From positions 62,001 to 126,000 of the forward strand of contig NZ_KE386933.1 of the NCBI RefSeq assembly GCF_000429645.1: DNA of 64,000 nt, given 5' to 3'. Of the stretch, positions 51,339 through 61,858 are shown piece by piece. The notes beneath the pieces are model-generated. The model saw only the letters and a list, made by a program, of their open reading frames with translations. It was not told where the DNA came from and did not search any database. Position numbers and translations under genes: made by a program. Each line of letters starts with the position of its first letter. Position 1 is the first letter of the stretch. The stretch comes from Niveispirillum irakense DSM 11586 (lineage in GTDB: Bacteria; Pseudomonadota; Alphaproteobacteria; Azospirillales; Azospirillaceae).

Positions 51339-52775
51339 TCAAGCCGCCTTCGTGCCGCCCACGGTCAGCCCATCGATGCGCAGGGTTGGTTGGCCAACGC
51401 CGACGGGCACGCCCTGGCCCTGCTTGCCGCAGACGCCGATGCCGGGGTCCATGGCACTGTCATTGCCGATCATGGTGACCTTGGTCAGCGAATCAGGTCC
51501 GTTGCCGATCAGCGTGGCGCCCTTCACGGCAGGGCCCAGCTTGCCATCCTCGATCAGATAGGCCTCGCTGGCGGAGAAGACAAACTTGCCCGACACGATA
51601 TCCACCTGACCGCCCGCGAAATTGGCGGCGAACAGGCCGCGCTTGACCGAGGCGATGATCTCCTCCGGGCTTTTGTCGCCCCCGCGCATCACCGTGTTGG
51701 TCATGCGCGGCATGGGCTGGTGGGCATAGCTTTGCCGGCGGCCATTGCCCGTGGGGGCCACGCCCATCAGCCGGGCATTCATCCGGTCCTGCATATAGCC
51801 TTTAAGGATGCCATCCTCGATCAGCATTGTGCATTGGCTGGGCGTGCCCTCATCATCCACGGTGATGGAGCCGCGCCGACCCTCGATGCTGCCATCATCC
51901 ACCACGGTCACGCCGGGGGCGGCCACCCGCTGGCCCAGCAGGCCGGAGAAGGCAGACGTCTTCTTGCGGTTGAAGTCACCTTCCAGCCCATGGCCGATGG
52001 CTTCATGCAGCAGGATGCCGCACCAGCCCGGCCCCAGCACCACCGGCATCTCACCCGCCGGGGCATCGATGCTGGACAGGTTGATCAGGGCACCGCGCAG
52101 CGCCTCATTCACCTGGGACTGCCAGACCGACGGGTCCAGGAACTCCTGATAGGTGCGCCGACCGCCGGCACCGTAGCTGCCCGTCTCCATCCGGTCGCCT
52201 TCACCGACGACGACAGAGACATTCAGGCGCACCAGCGGGCGGATATCGGCCACGCGGCTGCCGTCGGCGCGCACGATCTGCACCGCCTGCCATTCCCCGG
52301 ACAGGGAGGCGGAGACCTGACGCACACGGCTGTCGCGGCCCCGGGCATAGCTGTCAATATCGGCCAGCAGCTTCACCTTGGCCTCGAACGGGACCAGCGA
52401 CAGGGGGTTGTCGCTGGCATAAAGCAGGCGGTTGGTGCCGATTGGCGCTTCCGACATGGTGCCCGACTGGCCGCGATGGACGGCGCGCACCGTGTCACCG
52501 GCCCGGCGAATCGCATCCTCGGTCAGCACAGAGGCATGGGCATAGCCGCTGGCCTCGCCGGATATGCTGCGCAGGCCGAATCCCTGGCTGGTGTCGAAGC
52601 TGGCACTGCGCAGACGGCCATCATCCCAGACCAGCCCCTCGCTCTGGGCATATTCCAGGAAAAGCTCGCCATCATCGGCCCCGTGCAGCGCATCGCGGAC
52701 CAAGGCCTCCGTCCGGCTCCGGTCCAGGCCGGCCTTGTTGAAGAAGATATCGTCGGTCTGGGACAGCAGGGACAT
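51339..52775 (-). CDS. tldD: Metalloprotease TldD
   Basis: Zinc protease that, with TldE/PmbA, unfolds and trims peptides such as modified microcins and CcdA. The 478-residue product has the metal-binding HEAIGH (His257 to His262) in LLHEAIGHGLEGDF, the third ligand Cys-type region near VCGKQGQGVPVGVGQP, and the substrate-gate GGDKSPEEIIASVKRGLFAANF. Full length with a clear ATG. pmbA/tldE is not adjacent. Possibly constitutive. Confidence 0.95.
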   Translation of the reverse strand: MSLLSQTDDIFFNKAGLDRSRTEALVRDALHGADDGELFLEYAQSEGLVWDDGRLRSASFDTSQGFGLRSISGEASGYAHASVLTEDAIRRAGDTVRAVHRGQSGTMSEAPIGTNRLLYASDNPLSLVPFEAKVKLLADIDSYARGRDSRVRQVSASLSGEWQAVQIVRADGSRVADIRPLVRLNVSVVVGEGDRMETGSYGAGGRRTYQEFLDPSVWQSQVNEALRGALINLSSIDAPAGEMPVVLGPGWCGILLHEAIGHGLEGDFNRKKTSAFSGLLGQRVAAPGVTVVDDGSIEGRRGSITVDDEGTPSQCTMLIEDGILKGYMQDRMNARLMGVAPTGNGRRQSYAHQPMPRMTNTVMRGGDKSPEEIIASVKRGLFAANFAGGQVDIVSGKFVFSASEAYLIEDGKLGPAVKGATLIGNGPDSLTKVTMIGNDSAMDPGIGVCGKQGQGVPVGVGQPTLRIDGLTVGGTKAA

Positions 52776-53247
52776 TGCGGACGGCTTCCATCAGGGGGAA
52801 TCGGAACAGTGATCAAGGGCTAGAATGGCGATCCAGGCTCCGGGCGGCAAGGGCCGGGGTGGGGGAGGGGGGGCGCGGAACGCAAAAGAATAGATGGACC
52901 CGCGCAATCATGCGCCGGAAAGGGGGATTCGATGCCTTATCTATTGGCACTGCGACGGATTGCCCACGGGGGAGGCGTCCCGCGCATGGCCGATAAACTT
53001 GCCGAGATTGTGACCTGCGAGTATGGTCTGCGACGATATGTGCGCCCCGATTTTGGGCGCATATGTTGTTCGTGAGCCCTGCGCGCGTGTAGTGTCCCAA
53101 CGAAACGGTTTTGTCCGTTCCGGGTCTGCCATACGCAGCGACAGTCCCGCCCCCTGTCATCCGGCAGGCCGGTGCGGGGATGGGCGGGCGGTCCGGCTGG
53201 CTCAACGGGGGTGGTAAAATCCCCGGCAACGACGAGAGTGGTAAGGG
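52776..53247. other. 472-bp intergenic region upstream of the oxidase cluster
   Basis: Between tldD and the divergent coxB. Several short open frames exist but none has protein-like composition and a ribosome-binding site. An imperfect GC-rich stem with the blocks TGCGCCCC and TTGGGCGCA lies near 53040-53062. A weak candidate promoter lies at 52999. I see no gene here. Confidence 0.6.
52999..53027 (+). promoter_or_regulatory. Weak candidate promoter for the oxidase cluster
   Basis: TTGCCG and TATGGT with a 17-base spacer, 220 bases before coxB. This is consensus matching only, without other support. Confidence 0.25.
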
Positions 53248-54102
53248 ATGTCTGTACGCAAGATCGGCGCCGCGCTGTCGGGCCTCTTTATGGGAATGAT
53301 GTTCCAGGGCATGGCTCTGGCACAGGAAGCCGGCCAGCATATCGGCGCTCCGGTTTCGGGGCAGCTTGGGCTTCAGGAAGCGGCCTCGCCGGTGATGGAG
53401 CGGCTGCACAGCTTCCATTCACTGCTGCTGTGGACGATCGCGGCGATTACGCTGTTCGTCACCGGGCTGCTGATTTACGTGATGCTGCGCTTCAACCGCC
53501 GGGCCAACCCGGTGCCGTCCACCACCACGCACCACACGCTGCTGGAAGTGCTGTGGACCGGTATTCCGGTGCTGATCCTGCTGGTCATCGCCGTGCCGTC
53601 CTTCCGCGTGCTCTATTATATGGACAAGGCGCCGAACCCGGAGCTGACTGTCAAGATCACCGGTCACCAGTGGTACTGGTCGTTTGAATATCCTGATCAT
53701 GAAGGGATGGAATTCGAAGCCCGCATGATCGAGGACAAGGATCTGAAGCCCGGCCAGCCGCGTCTGCTGGAAGTGGATCAGCGCGTCATCGTTCCGGTGG
53801 ATACCGATGTGCGCGTGCTGGTCACCGCCGCCGACGTGATCCACTCCTTCGCCGTCCCCTCGCTGGGCGTGAAGAAGGATGCGATGCCGGGCCGCCTGAA
53901 TGAAACCTGGTTCCGCGCCACCCGTGAGGGCGTGTTCTATGGTCAGTGCTCGGAAATCTGCGGCACCGGTCATGGTTATATGCCGATCGCGGTTGAGGCC
54001 GTCTCCAAGGAACGTTTCCAGGCATGGCTGGGTCAGCAGAAGCAGGCCCTGAATAACAATGGGTCCGTCCCCACGCAGCTCGCCCAGACGGGCGCCCAGT
54101 AA
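53248..54102 (+). CDS. coxB: Cytochrome c oxidase subunit II
   Basis: Accepts electrons from cytochrome c through the binuclear CuA site. The 284-residue product has a signal peptide (cut near ALA-QEAG). Two transmembrane helices follow (about 60-80 and 103-122). The aromatic electron-entry patch is GHQWYWSFEY. The CuA ligands are the His in DVIHSF and those in GQCSEICGTGHGYM (two Cys, Glu, His, Met). Full set present, so the cupredoxin domain is functional and c-type electron input is expected. First gene of coxB-coxA-ctaB-coxF-ctaG-coxC. Confidence 0.97.
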   Translation: MSVRKIGAALSGLFMGMMFQGMALAQEAGQHIGAPVSGQLGLQEAASPVMERLHSFHSLLLWTIAAITLFVTGLLIYVMLRFNRRANPVPSTTTHHTLLEVLWTGIPVLILLVIAVPSFRVLYYMDKAPNPELTVKITGHQWYWSFEYPDHEGMEFEARMIEDKDLKPGQPRLLEVDQRVIVPVDTDVRVLVTAADVIHSFAVPSLGVKKDAMPGRLNETWFRATREGVFYGQCSEICGTGHGYMPIAVEAVSKERFQAWLGQQKQALNNNGSVPTQLAQTGAQ

Positions 54103-55740
<1,638 letters not shown>

Positions 55741-55773
55741 GTAAGCCGGCAGCGGACATAAGGTTCGGCCCGG

Positions 55774-55805
55774 AACCGCGCGGGGGGCAACTTCCGCGCG
55801 GTTTT
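55774..55805 (+). terminator. Terminator or attenuator between coxA and ctaB
   Basis: AACCGCGCGG pairs perfectly with CCGCGCGGTT around a 10-base loop and is followed by TT. It lies inside the oxidase cluster and may lower expression of the assembly genes relative to coxBA. Confidence 0.6.
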
Positions 55806-55908
55806 GCAAAAGGGTCGGCTTCGGGGGCCAAGGGCTTCAGATCTTTCCCCCGATTTCGACCCGGCTAGCCCCGTCCCATTTTCAGTAGCGTGAAGTGAAG
55901 AGACCCCC

Positions 55909-56829
55909 ATGACCGACGGCGTGATTGATAACCAAGCCCTGAACAGCCCGGCGATTGCCGGCGGTTCGGTGCGCGATTATGTGGCCCTGCTGAAGCCGCG
56001 GGTCATGTCGCTGGTCGTGTTTACCGGTTTTGCCGGTCTGGTTGTGGCGCCTGGCCATATCCACCCGCTGCTGGCAGCGGTGGCGGTGCTCTGTATCGCG
56101 ATTGCCTCTGGCGCGGCTGGCGCCATTAATATGTGGTATGATCGCGATATTGATGCCCTGATGGATCGCACCATCAACCGCCCGATCCCGCAGGGTCGCG
56201 TCCCCGCGGAAGAGGCTCTGGCCTTTGGTATCATCTTGACCATTGCGTCGGTTGCCCTGATGGGGCTGGCCTTGAACTGGGTGGCCGCCGGCCTTCTGGC
56301 GCTGGCGTCGGCCTTCTATATCTTCATCTATACGATGTGGCTGAAGCGCAGCACGCCGCAGAATATCGTCATCGGTGGCGCCGCCGGGGCTTTCCCCCCG
56401 ATGATCGGCTGGGCCGCCGTGACCGGTGATGTGTCGCTCGCTTCCATCGTCCTGTTTGCCCTGATCTTCTTCTGGACCCCGCCGCATTTCTGGGCGCTGG
56501 CCATCTTCCGCAAGCTGGATTACCAGCATGCCGGTGTGCCCATGCTGCCCGTTGTCGCCGGCGAGGCGGAAACGAAGAAGCAGATGCTGATCTACACGCT
56601 GATCCTGCTGCCGCTGGCCACGACCCCCTATTTCCTGGGTGTGGGTGGGCTGGCTTATCTGGCGGGGTCCATCGTGCTGGGCCTGTTGTTTGTGGCCAGC
56701 GCTATCCAGGTGCTGCGCAGCCAGGATCACAAGCCCGCCAAGCGCATGTTCGCTTTTTCCATTCTGTACCTGTTCCTGCTGTTCGCCATCCTGATCGGTG
56801 AGCATCTGGTGGCGGGGGGAGTTGCGTGA
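55909..56829 (+). CDS. ctaB: Protoheme IX farnesyltransferase (heme O synthase)
   Basis: Attaches a farnesyl group to heme b to give heme O, precursor of heme A. The 306-residue UbiA-family protein has eight or nine helices. The Asp-rich prenyl-diphosphate motif is NMWYDRDIDALMDRT (about residue 73) and the second one is near VVAGEAETKKQM with FRKLDYQHAGVPMLP. Other conserved parts are LLKPRVMSLVVFTGFAG and FFWTPPHFWALAI. It overlaps the coxF start by one base. Confidence 0.96.
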   Translation: MTDGVIDNQALNSPAIAGGSVRDYVALLKPRVMSLVVFTGFAGLVVAPGHIHPLLAAVAVLCIAIASGAAGAINMWYDRDIDALMDRTINRPIPQGRVPAEEALAFGIILTIASVALMGLALNWVAAGLLALASAFYIFIYTMWLKRSTPQNIVIGGAAGAFPPMIGWAAVTGDVSLASIVLFALIFFWTPPHFWALAIFRKLDYQHAGVPMLPVVAGEAETKKQMLIYTLILLPLATTPYFLGVGGLAYLAGSIVLGLLFVASAIQVLRSQDHKPAKRMFAFSILYLFLLFAILIGEHLVAGGVA

Positions 56830-56996
56830 TGGCTAGCCCGTTGAAGACCAAGCCGGCCCGTCGCCATGGTGCCGATACCGAAATTCATCGTGCCAAGCGG
56901 GGAAAGAATTTCGCTGTTCTCGCGGCGCTGCTGGGTTTCGTCATCCTGATTTATATCGTCGCCATGATCCGGATGAGTGGAGGCACTTTCCCATGA
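56829..56996 (+). CDS. Small oxidase-cluster membrane protein (CoxF-like)
   Basis: A 55-residue protein encoded between ctaB and ctaG, whose ATG shares its A with the ctaB stop codon. The first 28 residues are basic (TKPARRHGADTEIHRAKRGK), then one transmembrane helix (about 29-46, FAVLAALLGFVILIYIVA) and a short tail MIRMSGGTFP. Its last four bases overlap the ctaG start codon. Alphaproteobacterial cox clusters carry a tiny gene, called coxF or 'cytochrome oxidase assembly', at exactly this place. Function is unknown and homology rests on position and layout. Confidence 0.85.
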   Translation: MASPLKTKPARRHGADTEIHRAKRGKNFAVLAALLGFVILIYIVAMIRMSGGTFP

Positions 56997-57664
56997 CCGG
57001 TCCACGTCGCAGCAATACCCGCATGGCCGCCGGCCTCGGCCTGCTTGTGGTCGGGATGGTAGGCCTGTCTTTCGCCTCGGTCCCGCTTTATGACCTGTTC
57101 TGCCGTGTCACCGGTTTTGGCGGCACGACCCAGGTTGCGACCGGCGCGTCGGAACGGGTGCTGGACCGCGAGATCGAGATCCGCTTCAACGCCGATGTGA
57201 ACAATTCCATCGCCTGGGATTTCAAACCCGGCATCACCGCCATGAAGGTGAAGGTGGGGGAGCCGGCGACCATGGTCTATCACGCGCGCAACCGCGAGGA
57301 TCGGCCTGTCATCGGCACGGCGACCTACAATGTCACGCCGGACAAGGCGGGGATTTATTTCCAGAAAATCCAGTGTTTCTGCTTTGACGAGCAGAAGCTG
57401 GAGGCAGGGCAGTCGGTCGAAATGCCCGTCTATTTCTTCGTTGATCCGGCCATTGCCGATGATCCGGAGTTGGACGATGTGAAGACGATCACCCTGTCCT
57501 ACACGTTCTTCCGTGCTGCCGATCAATCGGCGGCATTATCCCCGGCACAAGGGGCGGCCCCGGCCGCACTGGACGCCAGGGGCGTGAAGGTTTACCAAGA
57601 AGGGGCGCCGTCCCCGTCCTCCGGGACGGAGATGGATGCCGCTGCTGCGGCCCGGCAACACTGA
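56993..57664 (+). CDS. ctaG: Cytochrome c oxidase assembly protein CtaG/Cox11
   Basis: Delivers copper to CuB of subunit I. The 223-residue protein has one N-terminal membrane helix (about 10-30) and a periplasmic Ig-like domain. It shows SVPLYDLFCRVTGFGGTTQ (a Cys just after the helix) and the copper motif IQCFCFDEQ, which is essential for the family. VDPAIADDPELDDVKTITLSYTFF is the standard C-terminal signature. The last 40 residues (Ala/Pro/Ser-rich) extend beyond the usual end. Overlaps coxF and precedes coxC by 56 bases. Confidence 0.96.
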   Translation: MTGPRRSNTRMAAGLGLLVVGMVGLSFASVPLYDLFCRVTGFGGTTQVATGASERVLDREIEIRFNADVNNSIAWDFKPGITAMKVKVGEPATMVYHARNREDRPVIGTATYNVTPDKAGIYFQKIQCFCFDEQKLEAGQSVEMPVYFFVDPAIADDPELDDVKTITLSYTFFRAADQSAALSPAQGAAPAALDARGVKVYQEGAPSPSSGTEMDAAAAARQH

Positions 57665-57720
57665 CCGGAACCGTCAAAGATCAAGAAGTACGACCGATCT
57701 TGAGTCGAGGGATAAGAGAG

Positions 57721-58590
57721 ATGGCTGACGTTCAGGCCCAAACCGCTGGCGGCATTCCCGAGGAAGGCATTCCGCAACCCTATCACCTGGTCAATCCCAG
57801 CCCGTGGCCGATGCTGAGTTCATTCGCCGCCGGCCTGCTGGCGGTGGGCGCGGTGATGCAGTTCCATGGCAGCGGCTGGTATCTGCTGGCCGCCGGTCTG
57901 GCGTCCGTGCTGGCCTGCATGTTCGGCTGGTGGCGCGATATCATCAAGGAATCGGTGGTGGAGAAGGCCCACACACCGGTGGTGAAGATCGGCCTGCGCT
58001 ATGGCATGTCGCTGTTCATCGCGTCGGAAGTGATGTTCTTCGCGGCGTTCTTCTGGGCGTTCTTCGACGCCAGCATCTATTATGATCAGGCGATCCAGTA
58101 TCTGCGCGTCGAATCGACCGGTGGCGTCTGGCCGCCGAAGGGCATCGTTCCCTTCAACCCGTTCGACCTGCCCTTCATGATGACCGTGATTCTGCTGCTG
58201 TCCGGCACCACCGTGACCTGGGCGCATCACGCCATCGTTGAGAACAAGATGCAGGAAGCCGCCCGCGCCCTGGGCATCACGGTGCTGCTGGGTATCGTGT
58301 TCTCCTGCTTCCAGGTTTACGAATATAGCCATGCCGCCTTCGGCTTCGGCGAGAATGTCTATTCGTCGGCCTTCTTCATGGCCACCGGCTTCCACGGCTT
58401 CCACGTCTTCGTCGGTACCGTGTTCCTGGCCGTCTGCTACTTCCGCACCAAGAAGGGCCATTTCACCCCGAAGAGCCATTTCGGCTTTGAAGCGGCGGCT
58501 TGGTACTGGCACTTCGTCGACGTAGTGTGGCTGTTCCTCTACATCTCCATCTACTGGTGGGGTGCCAATGGTCAGTGGGTTGCCCATTGA
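57721..58590 (+). CDS. coxC: Cytochrome c oxidase subunit III
   Basis: Seven-helix core subunit of 289 residues that stabilises the oxidase and supports rapid proton uptake. Family landmarks are PYHLVNPSPWPML (N-terminal), WWRDIIKESVVEKAHT, GLRYGMSLFIASEVMFFAAFFW and TGFHGFHVFVGTVFL, and the end WYWHFVDVVWLFLYISIYWWG. The ATG at 57721 was preferred to a TTG 21 bases upstream. Last core gene of the cluster. Confidence 0.97.
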   Translation: MADVQAQTAGGIPEEGIPQPYHLVNPSPWPMLSSFAAGLLAVGAVMQFHGSGWYLLAAGLASVLACMFGWWRDIIKESVVEKAHTPVVKIGLRYGMSLFIASEVMFFAAFFWAFFDASIYYDQAIQYLRVESTGGVWPPKGIVPFNPFDLPFMMTVILLLSGTTVTWAHHAIVENKMQEAARALGITVLLGIVFSCFQVYEYSHAAFGFGENVYSSAFFMATGFHGFHVFVGTVFLAVCYFRTKKGHFTPKSHFGFEAAAWYWHFVDVVWLFLYISIYWWGANGQWVAH

Positions 58591-58606
58591 TCGCTGAGTC
58601 CTTGCG

Positions 58607-58969
58607 TTGACCACGCCGGCTCTTCCCTCCCTCCTGCGCGCGGGTTTGCGGTGTCGCTGCCCGCGCTGCGGTGAGGGCGCCCTCTACACGGGCTTCATGC
58701 GGGTCGTCGATCACTGTTCGGTATGCGGGCTGGAAATAGCCCGCAACGACAGTGGCGACGGCCCTGCTGTTTTTCTGATCTTCATCCTGGGTTTCACCAT
58801 CGTGCCGGTGGCGCTGCTGGTGTCACTGCGGGTGGATTGGCCGCTCTGGCTGCATGTGCTGATCTGGGGGCCGGTCATCATGGGGGCCACGGTGGGTATG
58901 CTGCGCCCTGCCAAGGGGGTGACCATCGCCCTGCAATATGGCTATCGCCGCGACGAGTTCGACACATAG
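58607..58969 (+). CDS. DUF983 family membrane protein
   Basis: A 120-residue protein commonly found between coxC and SURF1 genes. A zinc-ribbon-like part CPRCGEGALYTGFMRVVDHCSVCG (two Cys pairs) precedes two transmembrane helices (about 54-74 and 80-100). The start is TTG at 58607, fixed by an in-frame stop 12 bases upstream. Function unknown; likely an assembly accessory. 16 bases after coxC, and it is followed by a terminator. Confidence 0.88.
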   Translation: MTTPALPSLLRAGLRCRCPRCGEGALYTGFMRVVDHCSVCGLEIARNDSGDGPAVFLIFILGFTIVPVALLVSLRVDWPLWLHVLIWGPVIMGATVGMLRPAKGVTIALQYGYRRDEFDT

Positions 58970-59009
58970 CGGTGTGATTGCAGGTCCGGGGTTGCGTTGA
59001 AGGGGAAAG

Positions 59010-59039
59010 CGGGCGTCAAATGGCGCCCGTTATTTTTTT
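59010..59039 (+). terminator. Rho-independent terminator after the DUF983 gene
   Basis: CGGGCG pairs with CGCCCG over an 8-base loop and is followed by TTATTTTTTT. It separates SURF1 from the upstream cluster. Confidence 0.75.
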
Positions 59040-59060
59040 GTCTGCCAGGACCCGCCTTTC

Positions 59061-59795
59061 ATGTCGCGCCAGTTCCGCCCCCGCCTGATCCCCACCATCG
59101 CCATGCTGGCCGCGCTTGCCATCCTGATCGGGCTTGGCACCTGGCAGATGGACCGGCTGCACTGGAAAACCGACCTGCTGGCCCGCATTGATGCCGGGAT
59201 GAAGGCGGCACCGGTGCCGCTGCCGGTCCAGATCGAGGGTCTGGCCTCCTGGGATTATCGGCCTGCCACCGTCACCGGCACGTTCCTGCATGACGCAGAG
59301 GCCTTTATTGGTCCCCGCCTCTATACCGGCCCCGATGGCCGCGCCCAGCAGGGTGTGCATGTGCTGACGCCACTGCGCCGTGCCGATGGCGGTGGCGTTG
59401 TGCTGGTGGACCGGGGCTGGATTCCGCTGGACAGGCGCGACCCGGCGACGCGGGCGGAAGGGCAGCTGGCAGGAGAGGTGACTATTGCCGGCATCCTGCG
59501 CCTGCCGACAGAGCGGGCCTGGATGCAGCCCGACAATGATCCGACCGCCAATAGCTGGTTCTGGTTCGACATGCCGGCACTGGCCCGCCATGCCGGCGTG
59601 GATGCACTGGCCCCCTTGCTGCTGCAGGCCGATGCCAGTCCCAATCCAGGTGGCTATCCGGTGGGCGGGCGCACCATCCTGCAGCTCAAGAACGACCATC
59701 TTTCCTATGCGCTGACCTGGTACGGCCTGGGCCTGACCCTGATCGGCGTCTATATTGCTGCCAGCTTCCGCCGCAAAGACGAATCCGCCGAATGA
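59061..59795 (+). CDS. SURF1 family oxidase assembly protein
   Basis: Helps insert heme A into subunit I. The 244-residue protein has two transmembrane helices, at the start (PTIAMLAALAILIGLGTWQM) and at the end (WYGLGLTLIGVYIAASF), flanking a large periplasmic domain. Typical motifs are GTWQMDRLHWK, VLVDRGWIPLDRRDP, WFWFDMPALARHAG and LQLKNDHLSYALTWYGLG. It lies behind a terminator, yet its ATG is only 22 bases past it, so it may depend on read-through or its own promoter. The next gene overlaps by four bases. Confidence 0.94.
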   Translation: MSRQFRPRLIPTIAMLAALAILIGLGTWQMDRLHWKTDLLARIDAGMKAAPVPLPVQIEGLASWDYRPATVTGTFLHDAEAFIGPRLYTGPDGRAQQGVHVLTPLRRADGGGVVLVDRGWIPLDRRDPATRAEGQLAGEVTIAGILRLPTERAWMQPDNDPTANSWFWFDMPALARHAGVDALAPLLLQADASPNPGGYPVGGRTILQLKNDHLSYALTWYGLGLTLIGVYIAASFRRKDESAE

Positions 59796-61270
59796 CCGAT
59801 GCCTATCACGCCCTGGAGGCGCATTTCGCCCGCCGTTCCGCCTTGCAGGGGGCACTCGGCATCCTGAATTGGGATAGCCGCACCATGATGCTACCTGCGG
59901 CCTCCCCGGCGCGGGCGGATCAGATCGCGGCCCTGGAAGGGGCTGTGCATAGCGCCCTGCTGGACCCGCATCTGCCGGACTGGCTGGCGGCGGCGGATGA
60001 TGATTTCGGCCTGGATGAATGGCAGCGCGCCAATCTGGCGGAGATGAAGCGCGAGGTTGATCTGGCTCAGGCCCTGCCGGCCGATCTGGTGGAAGCCAAT
60101 GCCCGCGCGGCGTCACAGTGTGAGATCATCTGGCGCACGGCCAAGGCGGAGAAGGATTTCCGCCTGCTGCTGCCCAGCCTGTCCGTGGTGCTGGACCGCC
60201 AGCGGGAAATCGCCGCCGCCCTGGCCGGCACGCTGGGCTGTGGCCTGTATGATGCCCTGCATGAGCAATATGAGCCGGGCAGCCGGGTGGCGGAGTTCGG
60301 CCCCCTGTTTGATGATTATGCCGCTTTCCTGCCGGGGTTCCTCGCCGCGGCGGAGGAGAGGCAGGCGGCAGAACCGGCGCCCGATCCGTTTGAAGGCCCG
60401 TTCCCGCTTGAGACCCAGCGGCGCATGGCGGCGGATCTGGCGGCCCGGATCGGCTTTACCGGCCGGCTGGACGCTTCGCTGCATGCTTTCTGCGGCGGGG
60501 CGACGGGGGATGTGCGCATCACCACGCGGTTTGATGAGGATAATTTTTTCAAGGCCCTGAAGTCCGCCCTGCATGAAACCGGACATGCCCTGTATGAGAT
60601 GGCCCGCCCGGCAGCATGGCAGAGCCAGCCGGTCGGGTTGGCGCGGGGCCTGGGCGTGCATGAAAGCCAGAGCCTGACCTTCGACATGCAGGTGGGCCGC
60701 CATCCGGCCTTCCTGGAATGGCTGGCGCCTTATCTGGCCCGCACCTTTGGGCGCGAGGGGGAGGCTTGGTCGGCGGACAATCTGCGCCGCCGTTTCCGTC
60801 AGGTGCAGCGCAGCTTCATCCGTGTTGATGCGGATGAGGTGACATATCCCGCCCATGTCATCCTGCGCTGGCGGCTGGAACAGGCCCTGATCGAAGGCCA
60901 GATGGAACTGGCAGACCTGCCTGACGCCTGGAACCAGGGCATGCGCGACCTGCTGGGCATTACCCCGCCGGATGATGCGTTGGGCTGCATGCAGGATATC
61001 CACTGGCCCAGCGGGGCCTGGGGCTATTTTCCCACCTATACGCTGGGCGCGATGATGGCGGCGCAACTGTTCGACACCGCCCGCAAGGAGTTGCCGGACC
61101 TGGAAGGGCAGATCGGCCGGGCCGAATTTGGTGATCTGGTCGCCTGGCTGGGCGATAAGGTGCATCGCTGGGGCCGGCGCCTGTCCACGCGAGAACTGAT
61201 GGTGCAGGCCACGGGCAAGCCGCTGGATGCCGCTATCTTCAAGGCGCACCTGCAGGCGCGCTATCTGTAA
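59792..61270 (+). CDS. M32 family carboxypeptidase
   Basis: Zinc carboxypeptidase of 492 residues that removes C-terminal residues from peptides. HETGHALYEM (His261 to His265) is the catalytic motif, followed by the third-ligand Glu in GLGVHESQSLTFD. The RVDADEVTYPAHVILR segment and the DIHWPSGAWGYFPTYTLGAM block are M32 hallmarks. The start codon overlaps the SURF1 stop codon (ATGA). Functionally unrelated to the oxidase. Confidence 0.95.
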   Translation: MTDAYHALEAHFARRSALQGALGILNWDSRTMMLPAASPARADQIAALEGAVHSALLDPHLPDWLAAADDDFGLDEWQRANLAEMKREVDLAQALPADLVEANARAASQCEIIWRTAKAEKDFRLLLPSLSVVLDRQREIAAALAGTLGCGLYDALHEQYEPGSRVAEFGPLFDDYAAFLPGFLAAAEERQAAEPAPDPFEGPFPLETQRRMAADLAARIGFTGRLDASLHAFCGGATGDVRITTRFDEDNFFKALKSALHETGHALYEMARPAAWQSQPVGLARGLGVHESQSLTFDMQVGRHPAFLEWLAPYLARTFGREGEAWSADNLRRRFRQVQRSFIRVDADEVTYPAHVILRWRLEQALIEGQMELADLPDAWNQGMRDLLGITPPDDALGCMQDIHWPSGAWGYFPTYTLGAMMAAQLFDTARKELPDLEGQIGRAEFGDLVAWLGDKVHRWGRRLSTRELMVQATGKPLDAAIFKAHLQARYL

Positions 61271-61282
61271 GCGGGAATGCGC

Positions 61283-61348
61283 ACGGGGCCCTTAGAGCGG
61301 ATCGCGGAAAAGCGGAATCGCTTTGGAGCGTGAATCCGCTCGCTGAAC
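61283..61348. repeat. Dispersed palindromic repeat, copy 2 (inverted)
   Basis: Reverse-complement relative of 4869-4932. Ends GAGCGGAT and ATCCGCTC pair, with AAAGCGGAATCGCTTT inside. It sits between the convergent M32 and DUF188 genes. Confidence 0.8.
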
Positions 61349-61353
61349 GGGAT

Positions 61354-61806
61354 CTAGCGGCCCCGTTTCACCGCATGGATCACGCGGTCCAGTTCCTGAA
61401 GGAATTGCGACTTGTCCTGCTTGGTCATGGGGGCATTGCCGCCCTGGACCACGCCCATATCGCGCAGGTCCTGCATCAGCGCGCGGGAGGCGAGGGCAGA
61501 TCCGATATTGGCGGGGGTGAAGGAACGGCCCGAGGGGCCGATAACCTTGGCCTGATTATCCAGGCAACGCTTGGCAAGCTGGATATCGGCAGTGATCACG
61601 ATATCGCCGGGGCCGGCCTGCTCCGCAATCCAGTTGTCGGCGGCATCGAACCCGTCCGATACCACCACCAGCCGGACATCCCCTTCCGCTGGCACGCGCA
61701 GCGGCCCGTTGGCAACAAGATGGACCGTCAGCCCGTAGCGGAGAGCCACACGGAAAGTTTCTTCCTTCACGGGGCAGGCATCGGCGTCGATGAAGATATG
61801 CAGCAT
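61354..61806 (-). CDS. YaiI/YqxD (DUF188) family protein
   Basis: A PIN/NYN-like fold protein of 150 residues with unknown activity. The N-terminal Asp cluster HIFIDADACPVKEE, the second VVSDGFDAADNWIAEQ and third DIVITADIQLAKR are the acidic positions of the family, followed by the NIGSALASRALMQDLR segment. Nuclease activity is suspected from the fold only. Convergent with the M32 gene and the repeat at its 3' end. Confidence 0.92.
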   Translation of the reverse strand: MLHIFIDADACPVKEETFRVALRYGLTVHLVANGPLRVPAEGDVRLVVVSDGFDAADNWIAEQAGPGDIVITADIQLAKRCLDNQAKVIGPSGRSFTPANIGSALASRALMQDLRDMGVVQGGNAPMTKQDKSQFLQELDRVIHAVKRGR

Positions 61807-61858
61807 TTTCGTCTGGCGGGGGCAGGGGGAACCGTGGCCCCACCATGCCCCGTCCGGG

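Noticed and set aside
52776-53247. A protein gene between tldD and coxB
   Set aside because: The open frames on both strands overlap, lack ribosome-binding sites and have arbitrary composition.
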